Positions 43,139 through 52,303 of a DNA stretch of 64,000 nucleotides are shown here, in pieces. The first letter of the stretch is position 1. Each line of letters starts with the position of its first letter. Made by a program: the position numbers and the translations under genes. Origin of the DNA: 2-02-FULL-47-50 sp964479045 (lineage in GTDB: Bacteria > Pseudomonadota > Gammaproteobacteria > Eutrophobiales > Eutrophobiaceae). The notes below the pieces were generated by a model. The model was given only the letters and a program-made list of their open reading frames with translations. It did not search any database and was not told the origin of the DNA. The stretch covers positions 62,001-126,000 of the forward strand of contig CAYZJI010000006.1 in the NCBI GenBank assembly GCA_964479045.1, written 5' to 3'.

Positions 43139-45706
43139 TCAGGCTGTTTTCATGACTTTGCAGAGAATTTGGGCCAGAGGCAGGGGCTTACCGAAATAAT
43201 AACCCTGGATGGCATGACAACCTTTTTCCCTCATGTAGTTGAACTGCTCAACCGTTTCCACGCCTTCTGCCAGGACTTTCAGGCCCAGTTGCCGCGCAAT
43301 GGCGATAATCGCCTCACATATAGCAGCATCGCTCGGATTGGTATACAAATCACGCACAAAGGATTTGTCAATTTTGATGATATTGATGGGAAACTGCTTG
43401 AGATATGCCAGTGAAGAATAGCCGGTGCCAAAATCATCGAGGGACAGTTTCAGTCCGAGGGCGCTTAACTGATTCAGTATTTCCAGGCTACGGGCCGTTT
43501 CCGTCATCATGATCGTTTCGGTAATTTCGATCACCAGTTGTTCCGGGGTGACACCGGTTTCATCCATGATCAGCTTGATGCGATCCACGATAGTGTTATC
43601 CACAAACTGGCGCGCCGAGAGGTTAATTGAAACGCTGCGAAAATCCGGATTCATCCGGGACATCTCCGCAATATCACGGCAGGCGCGTCGCAATATCCAG
43701 TCACCCACCGGCACAATCAACCCGGTATCTTCCAGTAATGGTACAAACTGATCAGGAGAGACGAGGCCGGTTTCCGAGTCATGCCAGCGGATCAGTGCTT
43801 CATAGCCTGATACTTGCAAGGTTTGTACGTCCACTTGCGGCTGGTAATACAACATAAACTGATCATATTCCACAGCACGCCGCAGCCGGTTTTCGCGATC
43901 CAGTCGCTGCCGGGCCTCTGCATTCATGGTCTGGGTATAGTACTGGTAATTATTGCGGCCCTTGGACTTGGCGTGATACATGGCCGAATCTGCATTCTTG
44001 ACCAGGGATTCTATATCCTCAGCATCATCCGGAAATATGCTGACGCCTATACTCGGGCTGATACTGATCTCTTCGCCGCCGATACTGAATGATGTATCCA
44101 GCAGACTGATGATTTTTTCTGCGACCTTGCCTGCTACGCTGATGTCCTGTATTTCGGGCAATATGATTGTGAATTCATCCCCACCCAGGCGACACACGGT
44201 ATCCGTACTGCGTACACACTGTGCAAATCGTACAGCGACATTTTTCAGGAGTTCATCGCCGGCACTGTGCCCGAGTGAATCATTGATTTTCTTGAAGCGG
44301 TCCAGATCTATGTAAAGCAACCCCAGCAACTTTTGATGACGGCGTGAACGGTCCATGCCCTGTTGCAAACGGTCCATAAACAGGGAACGGTTGGGCAGCC
44401 CGGTAAGTGTATCGAAATTGGCCATATGCAGCAGTTCTTCTTCGGAACGCTTGCGCTGAGTTATGTCTTCAAACAGCCAGATGACACCTTCTGCCCCGGT
44501 TTTTTCAGAAATGGATTTTGCTGAAACAGCACACCAGAAGATGGTTCCATTCTTGTGCTTCATCTTCCATTCACCCTGATACGTTTCATCATTGGCCAGC
44601 AAGTTGACCGCCGCCTCATTGATCGCTTCATGGGTCTGTGTCGATGGATAAAGTATGTCCTTGTTCCGGCCCTCAATCTCTTCACGATCGTAACCGAATA
44701 TTTCCTCGAACTTCCGGTTCACAGCAACGATCTTTTTATCCATGACCTGGGCAATGCCAACCAGCGCATTTTCCAGTATGGCACGCATGCGTTTTTCATT
44801 ACGTTCCAGTGCGGTGTTGGCATTGATCACTTCATTAAACAGGGACTCAAGGCGTTCAGCAGAGCGGTTGAAATCCATGGTCAATTCCGCAAACTCATCA
44901 TGTACTTCACGGTTTTCATCCAGGCGGCGTGACATATCACCCCCGGACAAATCATGCATGGCTATCCGCACGTTGTTCAGCGGTGCATCGATCCGGTAAA
45001 TCACCAGTGCTGTGCCGGCCACGATAATTGCGATTACCAGCAGACTCACAATCATGACAATTGCGAGGTTTATAAAACTCAAGTCACGAGAAGCTGAGGT
45101 CAGCGTATTAATCTTGTCTGCAGTGAGTGTTGATATTCTTTTCAGTGTTGCCGTCAACTCGGCATCTCGCGTGCCGATTTCTGCATTCATATCAATCAAC
45201 TCGTCCTGCGTGCAGGATGCATTCGGCCCTTCAGTGGCCGACACTTCCAGGATATTTAGCTTGCATTTTGTCAATGCGAGATCGTGCGCAAGATAATCCC
45301 TGAATTTCTCCACCAGGCCCGGTAACATCGTACGCAGATCCGAAAAGTCCGCATTATGGCGTGTGAGTTGCGCCAGATAACCGGTTATCAGCTCTTCCTG
45401 ACTACCCTGTTCCAGATATGCGCCCAGATCTTCAATCCGGTTTGTCTCCATGAGGTCCTGCCGGAGTTTCTGCTTTTCAGCAAGCTGATATTCAAGGTTT
45501 CTGAGAATATTGCTGGAGGGAATCAGATTTTCATCAAGCAATTCCTGTTTGGATGAAATAACATCATTGGTGACGAGTGCTGTAATGGACAGCAGAATAA
45601 CTGCAGAGGAACAGATGATCGCCCAGTTCTGCAGCAGTTTCCTGATGGAGAGATTATTCAGGAGCCGGGAATTTTTGAGATAACCTGGAAGATCAATATT
45701 ATGCAC
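43139..45706 (-). CDS. Membrane PAS-GGDEF-EAL cyclic-di-GMP protein
   Basis: An 855-residue signalling protein. Helix 1 (about 27-50) and helix 2 (about 207-232) bracket a periplasmic four-helix-type sensor with two Cys (TKCKLN, ASCTQD), followed by HAMP, PAS (LVGIAQVMDKKIVAVNRKFEEIFG), GGDEF and EAL. The GGDEF motif RLGGDEF is intact with an RxxD inhibitory site (RSTD) five residues before it. The EAL domain has YEALIRW, the DDFGTGYSSL loop and EGVET, so both synthase and phosphodiesterase activity look possible. The start is GTG at 45706. No partner genes adjoin it. Confidence 0.9.
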   Translation of the reverse strand: MHNIDLPGYLKNSRLLNNLSIRKLLQNWAIICSSAVILLSITALVTNDVISSKQELLDENLIPSSNILRNLEYQLAEKQKLRQDLMETNRIEDLGAYLEQGSQEELITGYLAQLTRHNADFSDLRTMLPGLVEKFRDYLAHDLALTKCKLNILEVSATEGPNASCTQDELIDMNAEIGTRDAELTATLKRISTLTADKINTLTSASRDLSFINLAIVMIVSLLVIAIIVAGTALVIYRIDAPLNNVRIAMHDLSGGDMSRRLDENREVHDEFAELTMDFNRSAERLESLFNEVINANTALERNEKRMRAILENALVGIAQVMDKKIVAVNRKFEEIFGYDREEIEGRNKDILYPSTQTHEAINEAAVNLLANDETYQGEWKMKHKNGTIFWCAVSAKSISEKTGAEGVIWLFEDITQRKRSEEELLHMANFDTLTGLPNRSLFMDRLQQGMDRSRRHQKLLGLLYIDLDRFKKINDSLGHSAGDELLKNVAVRFAQCVRSTDTVCRLGGDEFTIILPEIQDISVAGKVAEKIISLLDTSFSIGGEEISISPSIGVSIFPDDAEDIESLVKNADSAMYHAKSKGRNNYQYYTQTMNAEARQRLDRENRLRRAVEYDQFMLYYQPQVDVQTLQVSGYEALIRWHDSETGLVSPDQFVPLLEDTGLIVPVGDWILRRACRDIAEMSRMNPDFRSVSINLSARQFVDNTIVDRIKLIMDETGVTPEQLVIEITETIMMTETARSLEILNQLSALGLKLSLDDFGTGYSSLAYLKQFPINIIKIDKSFVRDLYTNPSDAAICEAIIAIARQLGLKVLAEGVETVEQFNYMREKGCHAIQGYYFGKPLPLAQILCKVMKTA

Positions 45707-45846
45707 AAATCAGCATTCCGTATCCGTGGATCCCATATGGTTGTTGTTATGCGGAAAGTATACTGCAATTATCCCCTTGTTCATCCACCGTGGCACTTTA
45801 ACTTAGAGTAAATCCAGACAAAAACGCCGCAGATCAAGCACTTTTG

Positions 45847-46395
45847 CTAGAAATTCATCTTTTCCGGCGAGGCCTTGTAACGCTCAAGCGCGCTGCGTAT
45901 CTCGTTTTTGGCGGCTTCGGCATCGCGCCAGCCGTGTACCTTCACCCATTTATTGGGTTCCAGATCCTTGTAATGCTCGAAAAAATGAGTGATCTGATCC
46001 AGCAGGGCCGGTTGCAGATCCGAGGGAGATTTCACATTACGATGAAATTTTGAAACTTTCGGGATAGGAATGGCGAGTACCTTGCTGTCATCTCCGGCTT
46101 CATCCGTCATATCCAGTACGCCTATTGGATGACAGCGCATCACCGCACCATGAATGATAGGCATGGGCGTGGCAACCAGTACATCCACCGGATCACCATC
46201 CATCGCCAGTGTGCGCGGGATGTAGCCATAATTGCAAGGATAGACCATGGATGTGTTCAGATAACGATCCACAAACAGTGCGCCAGTTTCCTTGTCGAGT
46301 TCATATTTGACCGGCTCACCGCGTATGGGAATTTCAATGATGACATTGATTTCATCCGGTGGATTACGGCCCGGCCCGACTCTGTCCAGATTCAT
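45847..46395 (-). CDS. ppa: Inorganic pyrophosphatase, family I
   Basis: Hydrolyses PPi. The metal-binding signature DGDPVDVLV is intact, and MVYPCNYGYIPRTLA and the active-site KFHRNVKSP region match family I enzymes. Length 182 is typical. It lies 15 bases after acsA on the same strand, so the enzyme that makes PPi (AcsA) and the one that removes it are probably co-transcribed. Confidence 0.95.
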   Translation of the reverse strand: MNLDRVGPGRNPPDEINVIIEIPIRGEPVKYELDKETGALFVDRYLNTSMVYPCNYGYIPRTLAMDGDPVDVLVATPMPIIHGAVMRCHPIGVLDMTDEAGDDSKVLAIPIPKVSKFHRNVKSPSDLQPALLDQITHFFEHYKDLEPNKWVKVHGWRDAEAAKNEIRSALERYKASPEKMNF

Positions 46396-46410
46396 GCTGT
46401 GCTTACCTGT

Positions 46411-48351
46411 TTATTTGACTGCCCGGTTGCTGATTAAATGATCGACCACGCTCGGATCCGCCAGAGTACTGGTGTCACCCAGACTGTCAACTTCATTGGC
46501 GGCAACCTTGCGTAAAATACGGCGCATGATCTTGCCGGAACGGGTCTTGGGCAGGCCCGGTGCCCATTGAATGATATCCGGTGTGGCAATTGGTCCGATT
46601 TCCTTGCGCACATGTTGCACCAGTGCCTTGCGTAATTCTTCACTGGGTTCCACACCGGCCATGAGCGTGACATAGGCGTAAATGCCCTGTCCTTTGATCT
46701 CATGTGGATAACCGACAACTGCTGCTTCGCACACAGCATCATGCAGTACCAGTGCACTTTCCACTTCTGCTGTACCCATGCGATGGCCGGATACGTTAAT
46801 CACATCATCAATGCGGCCGGTAATCCAGTAATAACCATCCTTGTCCCGGCGGGCTCCGTCACCGGTGAAATATTTTCCTGGAAACATCTTGAAATAGGTG
46901 TCAATAAAACGCTGATGATCGCCATAGACCGTCCGCATTTGTCCCGGCCACGGCCGCTTGATACACAATGCACCTTCGGCTTCACCTACGAGTTCTTTAC
47001 CCTTGTCATCCACGATGCAGGGCTCAACCCCAAAAAACGGCAATGTGGCAGAACCCGCTTTTAGATCAATGGCCCCCGGTAAGGGTGTGATCAGATGACC
47101 CCCGGTTTCGGTCTGCCACCAGGTATCCATGATCGGACACCGGCTTTCGCCGACAACGGTGTAATACCACTCCCAGGCTTCAGGGTTTATCGGTTCACCC
47201 ACACTGCCGAGTATACGCAGACTGCGGCGATCATGTTTTGTGACGAATGCATCTCCCTGACCCATCAACGCGCGTATGGCCGTGGGTGCAGTGTAAAATA
47301 TATTCACCTTGTGTTTTGCCACCACCTGCCAGAATCGTCCGGCATCCGGCCAGGTTGGCACACCTTCAAACATGACTGAAATCGCGCCATTACACAACGG
47401 ACCATAAATAATATACGAATGACCGGTGACCCAGCCAATATCTGCCGTGCACCAGTAAATGTCGCCATCATGATAATCAAACACATATTTGTGTGTCATG
47501 GCGGCATAAAGCAGATAACCGCCCGTGGTGTGCAGGGCGCCCTTGGGTTTGCCGGTTGAACCGGAGGTATAAAGAATAAACAACGGATCTTCCGCATCCA
47601 TGTCTTCCGGAGGACATTCGGATGCAGCCGTGGCCATTGCTTCGTGATACCAGATATCACGACCGGCATTCCAGGCAATATTGCCGCCGGTACGCTTCAC
47701 CACAATCACGCTTTTTACTCCTGGACAGGCTTTCAGTGCCTGATCGGCATTGGCCTTCAATGGTGTGTTACGGCCACCGCGGACACTTTCATCCGCGGTG
47801 ATCAGTACGCTGCAGTTGGAATCGATTATACGATCCTTCAATGCTTCCGGTGAGAATCCACCAAATACAATGGAATGCATGGCACCGATACGCGTACAGG
47901 CCAGCATGGCAACAGCCGCTTCAGGGATCATGGGCATGTATATGGAAACACAATCGCCTTTTTTAACGCCATGGTTTTTCAGCACGTTGGCAAATTTACA
48001 GACATCCGCATGTAACTCGCGGTAAGTGATTTTTTTATCCGTATTGGGGTCATCCCCTTCCCAGATAATGGCGGTCTGATTACCACGTGTAGCGAGATGA
48101 CGATCCAGACAATTGTAGGAAATATTCAGTTTGCCGCCGGCAAACCATTTAACATCGACATTTTTGTCGTAGTCCCACTTTAGAACCTTGTCCCATTTTC
48201 TGGACCAGGTAATAAACTTTTCCGCCTGTTCAGCCCAGAAATGATCCGGATCCTTAAGCGAGCGCTGGTACATCTCTTGATACTGTTTCTTGTTAATATG
48301 GGCGTGCCGGGCGGTCGCCTCCGTAACAGGATGGGTTTTAACCTCTGACAT
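46411..48351 (-). CDS. acsA: Acetyl-CoA synthetase, AMP-forming
   Basis: Activates acetate to acetyl-CoA with ATP, releasing PPi. AMP-binding motif YTSGSTGKPKGALHTTGGYL, TWWQTETGGHLITPLPG, and the C-terminal PKTRSGKIMRR are intact. The last carries the regulatory Lys (about 607) known to be acetylated in this family. A Pat-type acetyltransferase that would modify this Lys is encoded at 61100. GGAGG precedes the ATG. Length is 646. It also links to the PHA genes by supplying acetyl-CoA. Confidence 0.96.
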   Translation of the reverse strand: MSEVKTHPVTEATARHAHINKKQYQEMYQRSLKDPDHFWAEQAEKFITWSRKWDKVLKWDYDKNVDVKWFAGGKLNISYNCLDRHLATRGNQTAIIWEGDDPNTDKKITYRELHADVCKFANVLKNHGVKKGDCVSIYMPMIPEAAVAMLACTRIGAMHSIVFGGFSPEALKDRIIDSNCSVLITADESVRGGRNTPLKANADQALKACPGVKSVIVVKRTGGNIAWNAGRDIWYHEAMATAASECPPEDMDAEDPLFILYTSGSTGKPKGALHTTGGYLLYAAMTHKYVFDYHDGDIYWCTADIGWVTGHSYIIYGPLCNGAISVMFEGVPTWPDAGRFWQVVAKHKVNIFYTAPTAIRALMGQGDAFVTKHDRRSLRILGSVGEPINPEAWEWYYTVVGESRCPIMDTWWQTETGGHLITPLPGAIDLKAGSATLPFFGVEPCIVDDKGKELVGEAEGALCIKRPWPGQMRTVYGDHQRFIDTYFKMFPGKYFTGDGARRDKDGYYWITGRIDDVINVSGHRMGTAEVESALVLHDAVCEAAVVGYPHEIKGQGIYAYVTLMAGVEPSEELRKALVQHVRKEIGPIATPDIIQWAPGLPKTRSGKIMRRILRKVAANEVDSLGDTSTLADPSVVDHLISNRAVK

Positions 48352-48466
48352 GGTTTGCCTCCTCAGTCATCTACTCTATAGGCAGTTTTTAGTAATGACA
48401 CTTTATACAAAGTGAATATGCTGTTACAACGCAAAAATATCTGTACTCCCTCCCGGCAAGGTATTC

Positions 48467-49204
48467 TCAGGATCCAAATACTTTTTTCAGTAATTCGGTC
48501 GTCCGGGCCGCAGGGTCCTTTCGGATCTGCTTCTCCTCATTTGCCAGTATCCTGAACAGCCCATCAATACTTTTGTTGGTAACATATTGATCGATATCCA
48601 GTGATTCAGGATCGATAAAGCCGGACGCAATACCCAGCTTGTCCACCATACTTTTGTATCTGGCCGTAACGCCGACCTTGCTGGTGGACTTTTGCACGAT
48701 TGGCAAAATCTTTTCAGCCAGACGTTCACCGCTCTTCTTGCGGAAATACCGGGTGGCCGCATCATCCGGCCCACGCAGGATGTTGCCGGCCTCTTCAATA
48801 CTCATGGATTTGATAGCATCGACAAAAATGGCAGTGGTTCCGGGGACGGCCTGTTCAGCTGCGCGGTTCAGGGTCAGTATGAACTCATCGGCATATTTAT
48901 CCTGCTTTACTGCGCGCAGGGCATCCTCCACCTTTTCCAGTGATTCCGGCATGGGAATCCTGACCTTGGGGTTCCGGTAAAATCCATCGATACGCCCCAG
49001 TTTTTTAATCGCATTCTGGCTGCCCAAGGTCAACGCCTGCTTCAAACCATCAATAATCTCATTATTGGTCAATCCGGAACTGCCAGTCCCCTTCTCATCA
49101 CCAAACAGATCAAAAATACCGCTCCAACCGGCATGTGCACATGCAGACATCATAAGTGATGTGATGATCATGCCATGAAAAATTTTGGTTCTTTTCTGTT
49201 TCAT
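48467..49204 (-). CDS. Exported DUF4197 family protein
   Basis: A protein of about 245 residues with a signal peptide (MIITSLMMSACAHA). The DUF4197 domain follows: GLKQALTLGSQNAIKKLGR, FYRNPKVRIPMPESL, MVDKLGIASGF and YVTNKSIDGLF. The family is periplasmic and of unknown function, common in proteobacteria. The ATG at 49204 is chosen over a TTG at 49219. It stands alone, separated from the OmpA-like gene by a terminator. Confidence 0.85.
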   Translation of the reverse strand: MKQKRTKIFHGMIITSLMMSACAHAGWSGIFDLFGDEKGTGSSGLTNNEIIDGLKQALTLGSQNAIKKLGRIDGFYRNPKVRIPMPESLEKVEDALRAVKQDKYADEFILTLNRAAEQAVPGTTAIFVDAIKSMSIEEAGNILRGPDDAATRYFRKKSGERLAEKILPIVQKSTSKVGVTARYKSMVDKLGIASGFIDPESLDIDQYVTNKSIDGLFRILANEEKQIRKDPAARTTELLKKVFGS

Positions 49205-49230
49205 AAATATAAATGCCAAGATTAAAAAAA

Positions 49231-49256
49231 AGGGGCAAGGTTTTATCCTTGCCCCT
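49231..49256 (-). terminator. Terminator of ompA-like gene
   Basis: AGGGGCAAGG (49231-49240) and CCTTGCCCCT (49247-49256) form a 10-bp stem. On the minus strand it is followed by eight T, 33 bases beyond the gene end. Confidence 0.9.
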
Positions 49257-49288
49257 CTGTCATTTAAACGGAATTAGTGGATCAATGC

Positions 49289-50068
49289 TTATTTGGCAAT
49301 AATCTCAACCCGTCTGTTCTGCGCGCGGCCTTCGCGAGTGTCATTGCTGGCAATCGGATGGCTCTCACCCTTGCCCACTGGACTCAGTCGTGAACTGCTG
49401 ACTCCTTTGGATGTCAGGTAATCGGCCACAGAACGGGCACGACGTTGTGAAAGCTGAGAGTTGTAGGCATCTGAACCAATGCTGTCCGTATGTCCTTCAA
49501 TTGCAATGGAATCAGACGGATTCGCATTGATCGCCGCCACCGCCTGATCCAGTATCGACTTGGCCTGGCTGGTCAGTTGCGCACTGTCGAAAGCAAAGTG
49601 CACATCAGACAAGGTGAGCAATGTGCGCGGGCAACCATCAGTATCCACGACTGTGCCCAGCGGAGTGTCCGGACACTTATCAAGGTAATCCGGTACGCCG
49701 TCGCCATCACTGTCCAGTTCACAACCCCTGGCATCCACAGCAACGCCTTCCGGTGTAAACGGACACATATCATCCTTGTCACGGACGCCGTCACCATCCT
49801 GGTCATCTGCCCAGAAATGTCCGGCTTGTTCTTCAGCAGCAGGTGCAGGAGCCGGTGCACTGCCGTCACAGAACATGAAACCCAGCAAGGCACCGCTTGC
49901 CAGACCGGCGCCAGCACCGACAACGTTGCCAACCGCCCCGCCTACCCCAAAACCGGTCAGGGACGTACCCCAGATACAGGTGTTACGGTCTGCTTCCGGC
50001 CAGATAGTCGCACACCCCGAAAACAGCAATGCCGCCATCAAGGCCAGTATGATTTTTAGGTTTTTCAT
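49289..50068 (-). CDS. OmpA-family lipoprotein with type-3 (calcium) repeats
   Basis: A 259-residue outer-membrane-associated protein. The signal peptide ends in a lipobox (LLFSGCAT), a glycine-rich segment (GVGGAVGNVVGAGAGLASG) resembles glycine-zipper domains, and two thrombospondin type-3-like repeats follow (DQDGDGVRDKDD, DSDGDGVPDYLDKCPDTP). A C-terminal OmpA peptidoglycan-binding domain (VHFAFDSAQLTSQAK, IEGHTDSIGSDAYN, NRRVEI) closes the protein. It likely ties the outer membrane to peptidoglycan. The ATG at 50068 is set by AAGGAG upstream and the signal peptide. Confidence 0.88.
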   Translation of the reverse strand: MKNLKIILALMAALLFSGCATIWPEADRNTCIWGTSLTGFGVGGAVGNVVGAGAGLASGALLGFMFCDGSAPAPAPAAEEQAGHFWADDQDGDGVRDKDDMCPFTPEGVAVDARGCELDSDGDGVPDYLDKCPDTPLGTVVDTDGCPRTLLTLSDVHFAFDSAQLTSQAKSILDQAVAAINANPSDSIAIEGHTDSIGSDAYNSQLSQRRARSVADYLTSKGVSSSRLSPVGKGESHPIASNDTREGRAQNRRVEIIAK

Positions 50069-50238
50069 TTTCAGAGACTCCTTATATTTGTTCAACGCCC
50101 GGTTGTTATACAAGTCCACATTCTGGGTAATTATAAAATGAGGGCTGCAAAGTTTCAGGTAACTTATGCCATTTTACAGCGGCATTTACCGAGAAATCTA
50201 TCACAAAAGCCCTCTGATAGATGGAATTATAGACGAAA

Positions 50239-51477
50239 TCAGGCCGTTTTCCGCTGCGGATAACGTCGTTTCACGTAATCATCCACGATCTGGCGGAATT
50301 CTGAAGCGATGTTGTCCCCGCGCAGGGTCAATACCTTTTTGCCATCAATATAAACCGGTGCTGACGGGGCTTCACCCGTCCCCGGCAGGCTGATGCCAAT
50401 ATCAGCATGTTTGCTCTCTCCGGGTCCATTAACAACACAACCCATTACTGCCAGAGTCATATCCTCAACACCCTCATACTGCTCACGCCAGATCGGCATC
50501 TGACTACGGACATGCGCCTGTATGCTATTCGCCAGTTCCTGAAATACAGTGCTGGTGGTCCGGCCACAACCCGGGCAGGCCGTGACCAGGGGGGTAAATG
50601 AACGCAGTCCCATGGTTTGCAGAATCTCCTGAGCCACAATCACTTCGCGGGCACGATCCCCGCCTGGTTCCGGTGTCAGGGATACCCGGATCGTATCACC
50701 GATACCCTCCTGTAACAGGACACCCATGGCCGCAGTGGAAGCGACGATACCCTTGGAGCCCATGCCGGCCTCGGTCAGGCCGAGATGCAGGGCATAATCA
50801 CAACGGGCAGCCAAGTCCCGGTAAACGGAAATCAGCTTCTGTACCCCACTGACCTTGCATGACAAAACGATGTGATCTTGCGGCAGGCCAATTTCCTGGG
50901 CGCGTTCCGCATTGCTGATGGCGGACACGATCAAAGCCTCTTTCATGACATCCTCGGCATCCAGCGGCTCTGGCAATTTGGCATTTTCGTCCATCATGGT
51001 CGTCAGCAATTCCTGATCCAGACTGCCCCAGTTCACACCGATGCGAACCGGTTTTTTGTATTCGATGGCCTTTTCAATCATGGTGGCAAACTGGCTGTCT
51101 TTCTTGCGGCCAAATCCAACATTGCCGGGGTTAATACGATACTTGGCGAGGGCTTCGGCACACTCAGGGTATTTAGTCAGTAACTGATGGCCGTTATAGT
51201 GAAAATCACCCACGATCGGGACCCGGCAACCCACCTTCTCAAGCATGTCACGGATACGCGCCACCTGGGCTGCGGCTTCCTCGTTATTAACGGTGATACG
51301 TACCAGTTCTGACCCGGCCGCCGCCAGTTGCTGTATCTGTTTGGCCGTGGCTTCGGCATCCGCCGTATCGGTATTGGTCATGGACTGCACAACTATCGGG
51401 GCCCCGCCACCTATGGTCACGGAGCCTACTTTTACACCAACGGTGTGATGTCTGCGGATGGTATTACTGGTTGACAT
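50239..51477 (-). CDS. ispG: 4-hydroxy-3-methylbut-2-enyl diphosphate synthase (IspG)
   Basis: [4Fe-4S] enzyme of the MEP isoprenoid pathway. The Cys ligands are in TACPGCGRTTSTVFQ and GCVVNGPGES. The N-terminal TIM-barrel shows VQSMTNTDTADAEAT and RINPGNVG. Length 412 with no inserted domain is the usual bacterial form. It is divergent from fabA, with 295 bases between the starts that show no gene. Confidence 0.95.
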   Translation of the reverse strand: MSTSNTIRRHHTVGVKVGSVTIGGGAPIVVQSMTNTDTADAEATAKQIQQLAAAGSELVRITVNNEEAAAQVARIRDMLEKVGCRVPIVGDFHYNGHQLLTKYPECAEALAKYRINPGNVGFGRKKDSQFATMIEKAIEYKKPVRIGVNWGSLDQELLTTMMDENAKLPEPLDAEDVMKEALIVSAISNAERAQEIGLPQDHIVLSCKVSGVQKLISVYRDLAARCDYALHLGLTEAGMGSKGIVASTAAMGVLLQEGIGDTIRVSLTPEPGGDRAREVIVAQEILQTMGLRSFTPLVTACPGCGRTTSTVFQELANSIQAHVRSQMPIWREQYEGVEDMTLAVMGCVVNGPGESKHADIGISLPGTGEAPSAPVYIDGKKVLTLRGDNIASEFRQIVDDYVKRRYPQRKTA

Positions 51478-51772
51478 AAGGGCTCATATGGCTGAAATGG
51501 CAGTGCAGTCTAGCGGTAACAGGTTTGCAGTCAAGAATCATGTCGCGCTAATATACTTCATATATTCATTAATTTTTAGGCTGCTAGTCCAAAGTTCGCA
51601 TTTTCGGTCTGGAAATACTGACCTTCCCATATTACTGATTAAGCCTGAATATCCCGGATTAGTTCACTGCAGATTACGACTATCCAAGAGGCCGGCCGTA
51701 TTGCCTGTCCAGGCAGGACTCAGACTGTTATCCAGGGAATTAAATGTGACATGAAGAGAGATATATTAAGAA

Positions 51773-52288
51773 ATGGATAACAGACACCAATACAATCTGG
51801 AAGAGTTGCTGGCCTGTGCCCGCGGTGAAATGTTTGGTGACGGCAATGCCCAGTTGCCATCCCATCCGATGCTGATGTTTGATCGTATCACCTCCATCAG
51901 CCGGGATGGTGGGGAGTTTGGCAAGGGCTGCATCACTGCTGAACTGGATATCCGCCCGGATCTCTGGTTTTTTCAGTGTCACTTCAAAAATGATCCGGTA
52001 ATGCCGGGTTGTCTGGGTCTGGATGCCATGTGGCAACTGGTGGGATTTTACCTCGGCTGGCTGGGTGCCCCGGGGCGGGGCCGCGCTCTGGGCTCAGGTG
52101 AAGTGAAATTCACAGGACAGGTTACTCCAGCCAATCAAAAAGTAACCTACCACATCAATATCAAGCGGGTTATTCTGCGCAAACTGGTGATGGGGTTTGC
52201 CAATGGCAGCATGGATGTCGACGGCAAAATTATTTATACCGCGAATGATTTACGCGTGGGCCTGTTTAAATCGACTGATGGTTTTTAG
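51773..52288 (+). CDS. fabA: 3-hydroxydecanoyl-ACP dehydratase/isomerase (FabA)
   Basis: Introduces the cis double bond in unsaturated fatty acid synthesis. The hot-dog fold active site His is in FFQCHFKNDPVMPGCLGLDAM, with the Asp in the same segment. Length 171 is standard. It sits directly before fabB, as in many gammaproteobacteria. The 51478-51772 upstream region contains AGTCCAAAGTTCGC, which is only partly like a FabR site. Confidence 0.95.
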   Translation: MDNRHQYNLEELLACARGEMFGDGNAQLPSHPMLMFDRITSISRDGGEFGKGCITAELDIRPDLWFFQCHFKNDPVMPGCLGLDAMWQLVGFYLGWLGAPGRGRALGSGEVKFTGQVTPANQKVTYHINIKRVILRKLVMGFANGSMDVDGKIIYTANDLRVGLFKSTDGF

Positions 52289-52303
52289 GAGACAAATGGC
52301 TTT

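Noticed and set aside
51585..51605. A FabR-like operator upstream of fabA
   Set aside because: AGTCCAAAGTTCGC matches only one half of the expected palindrome.
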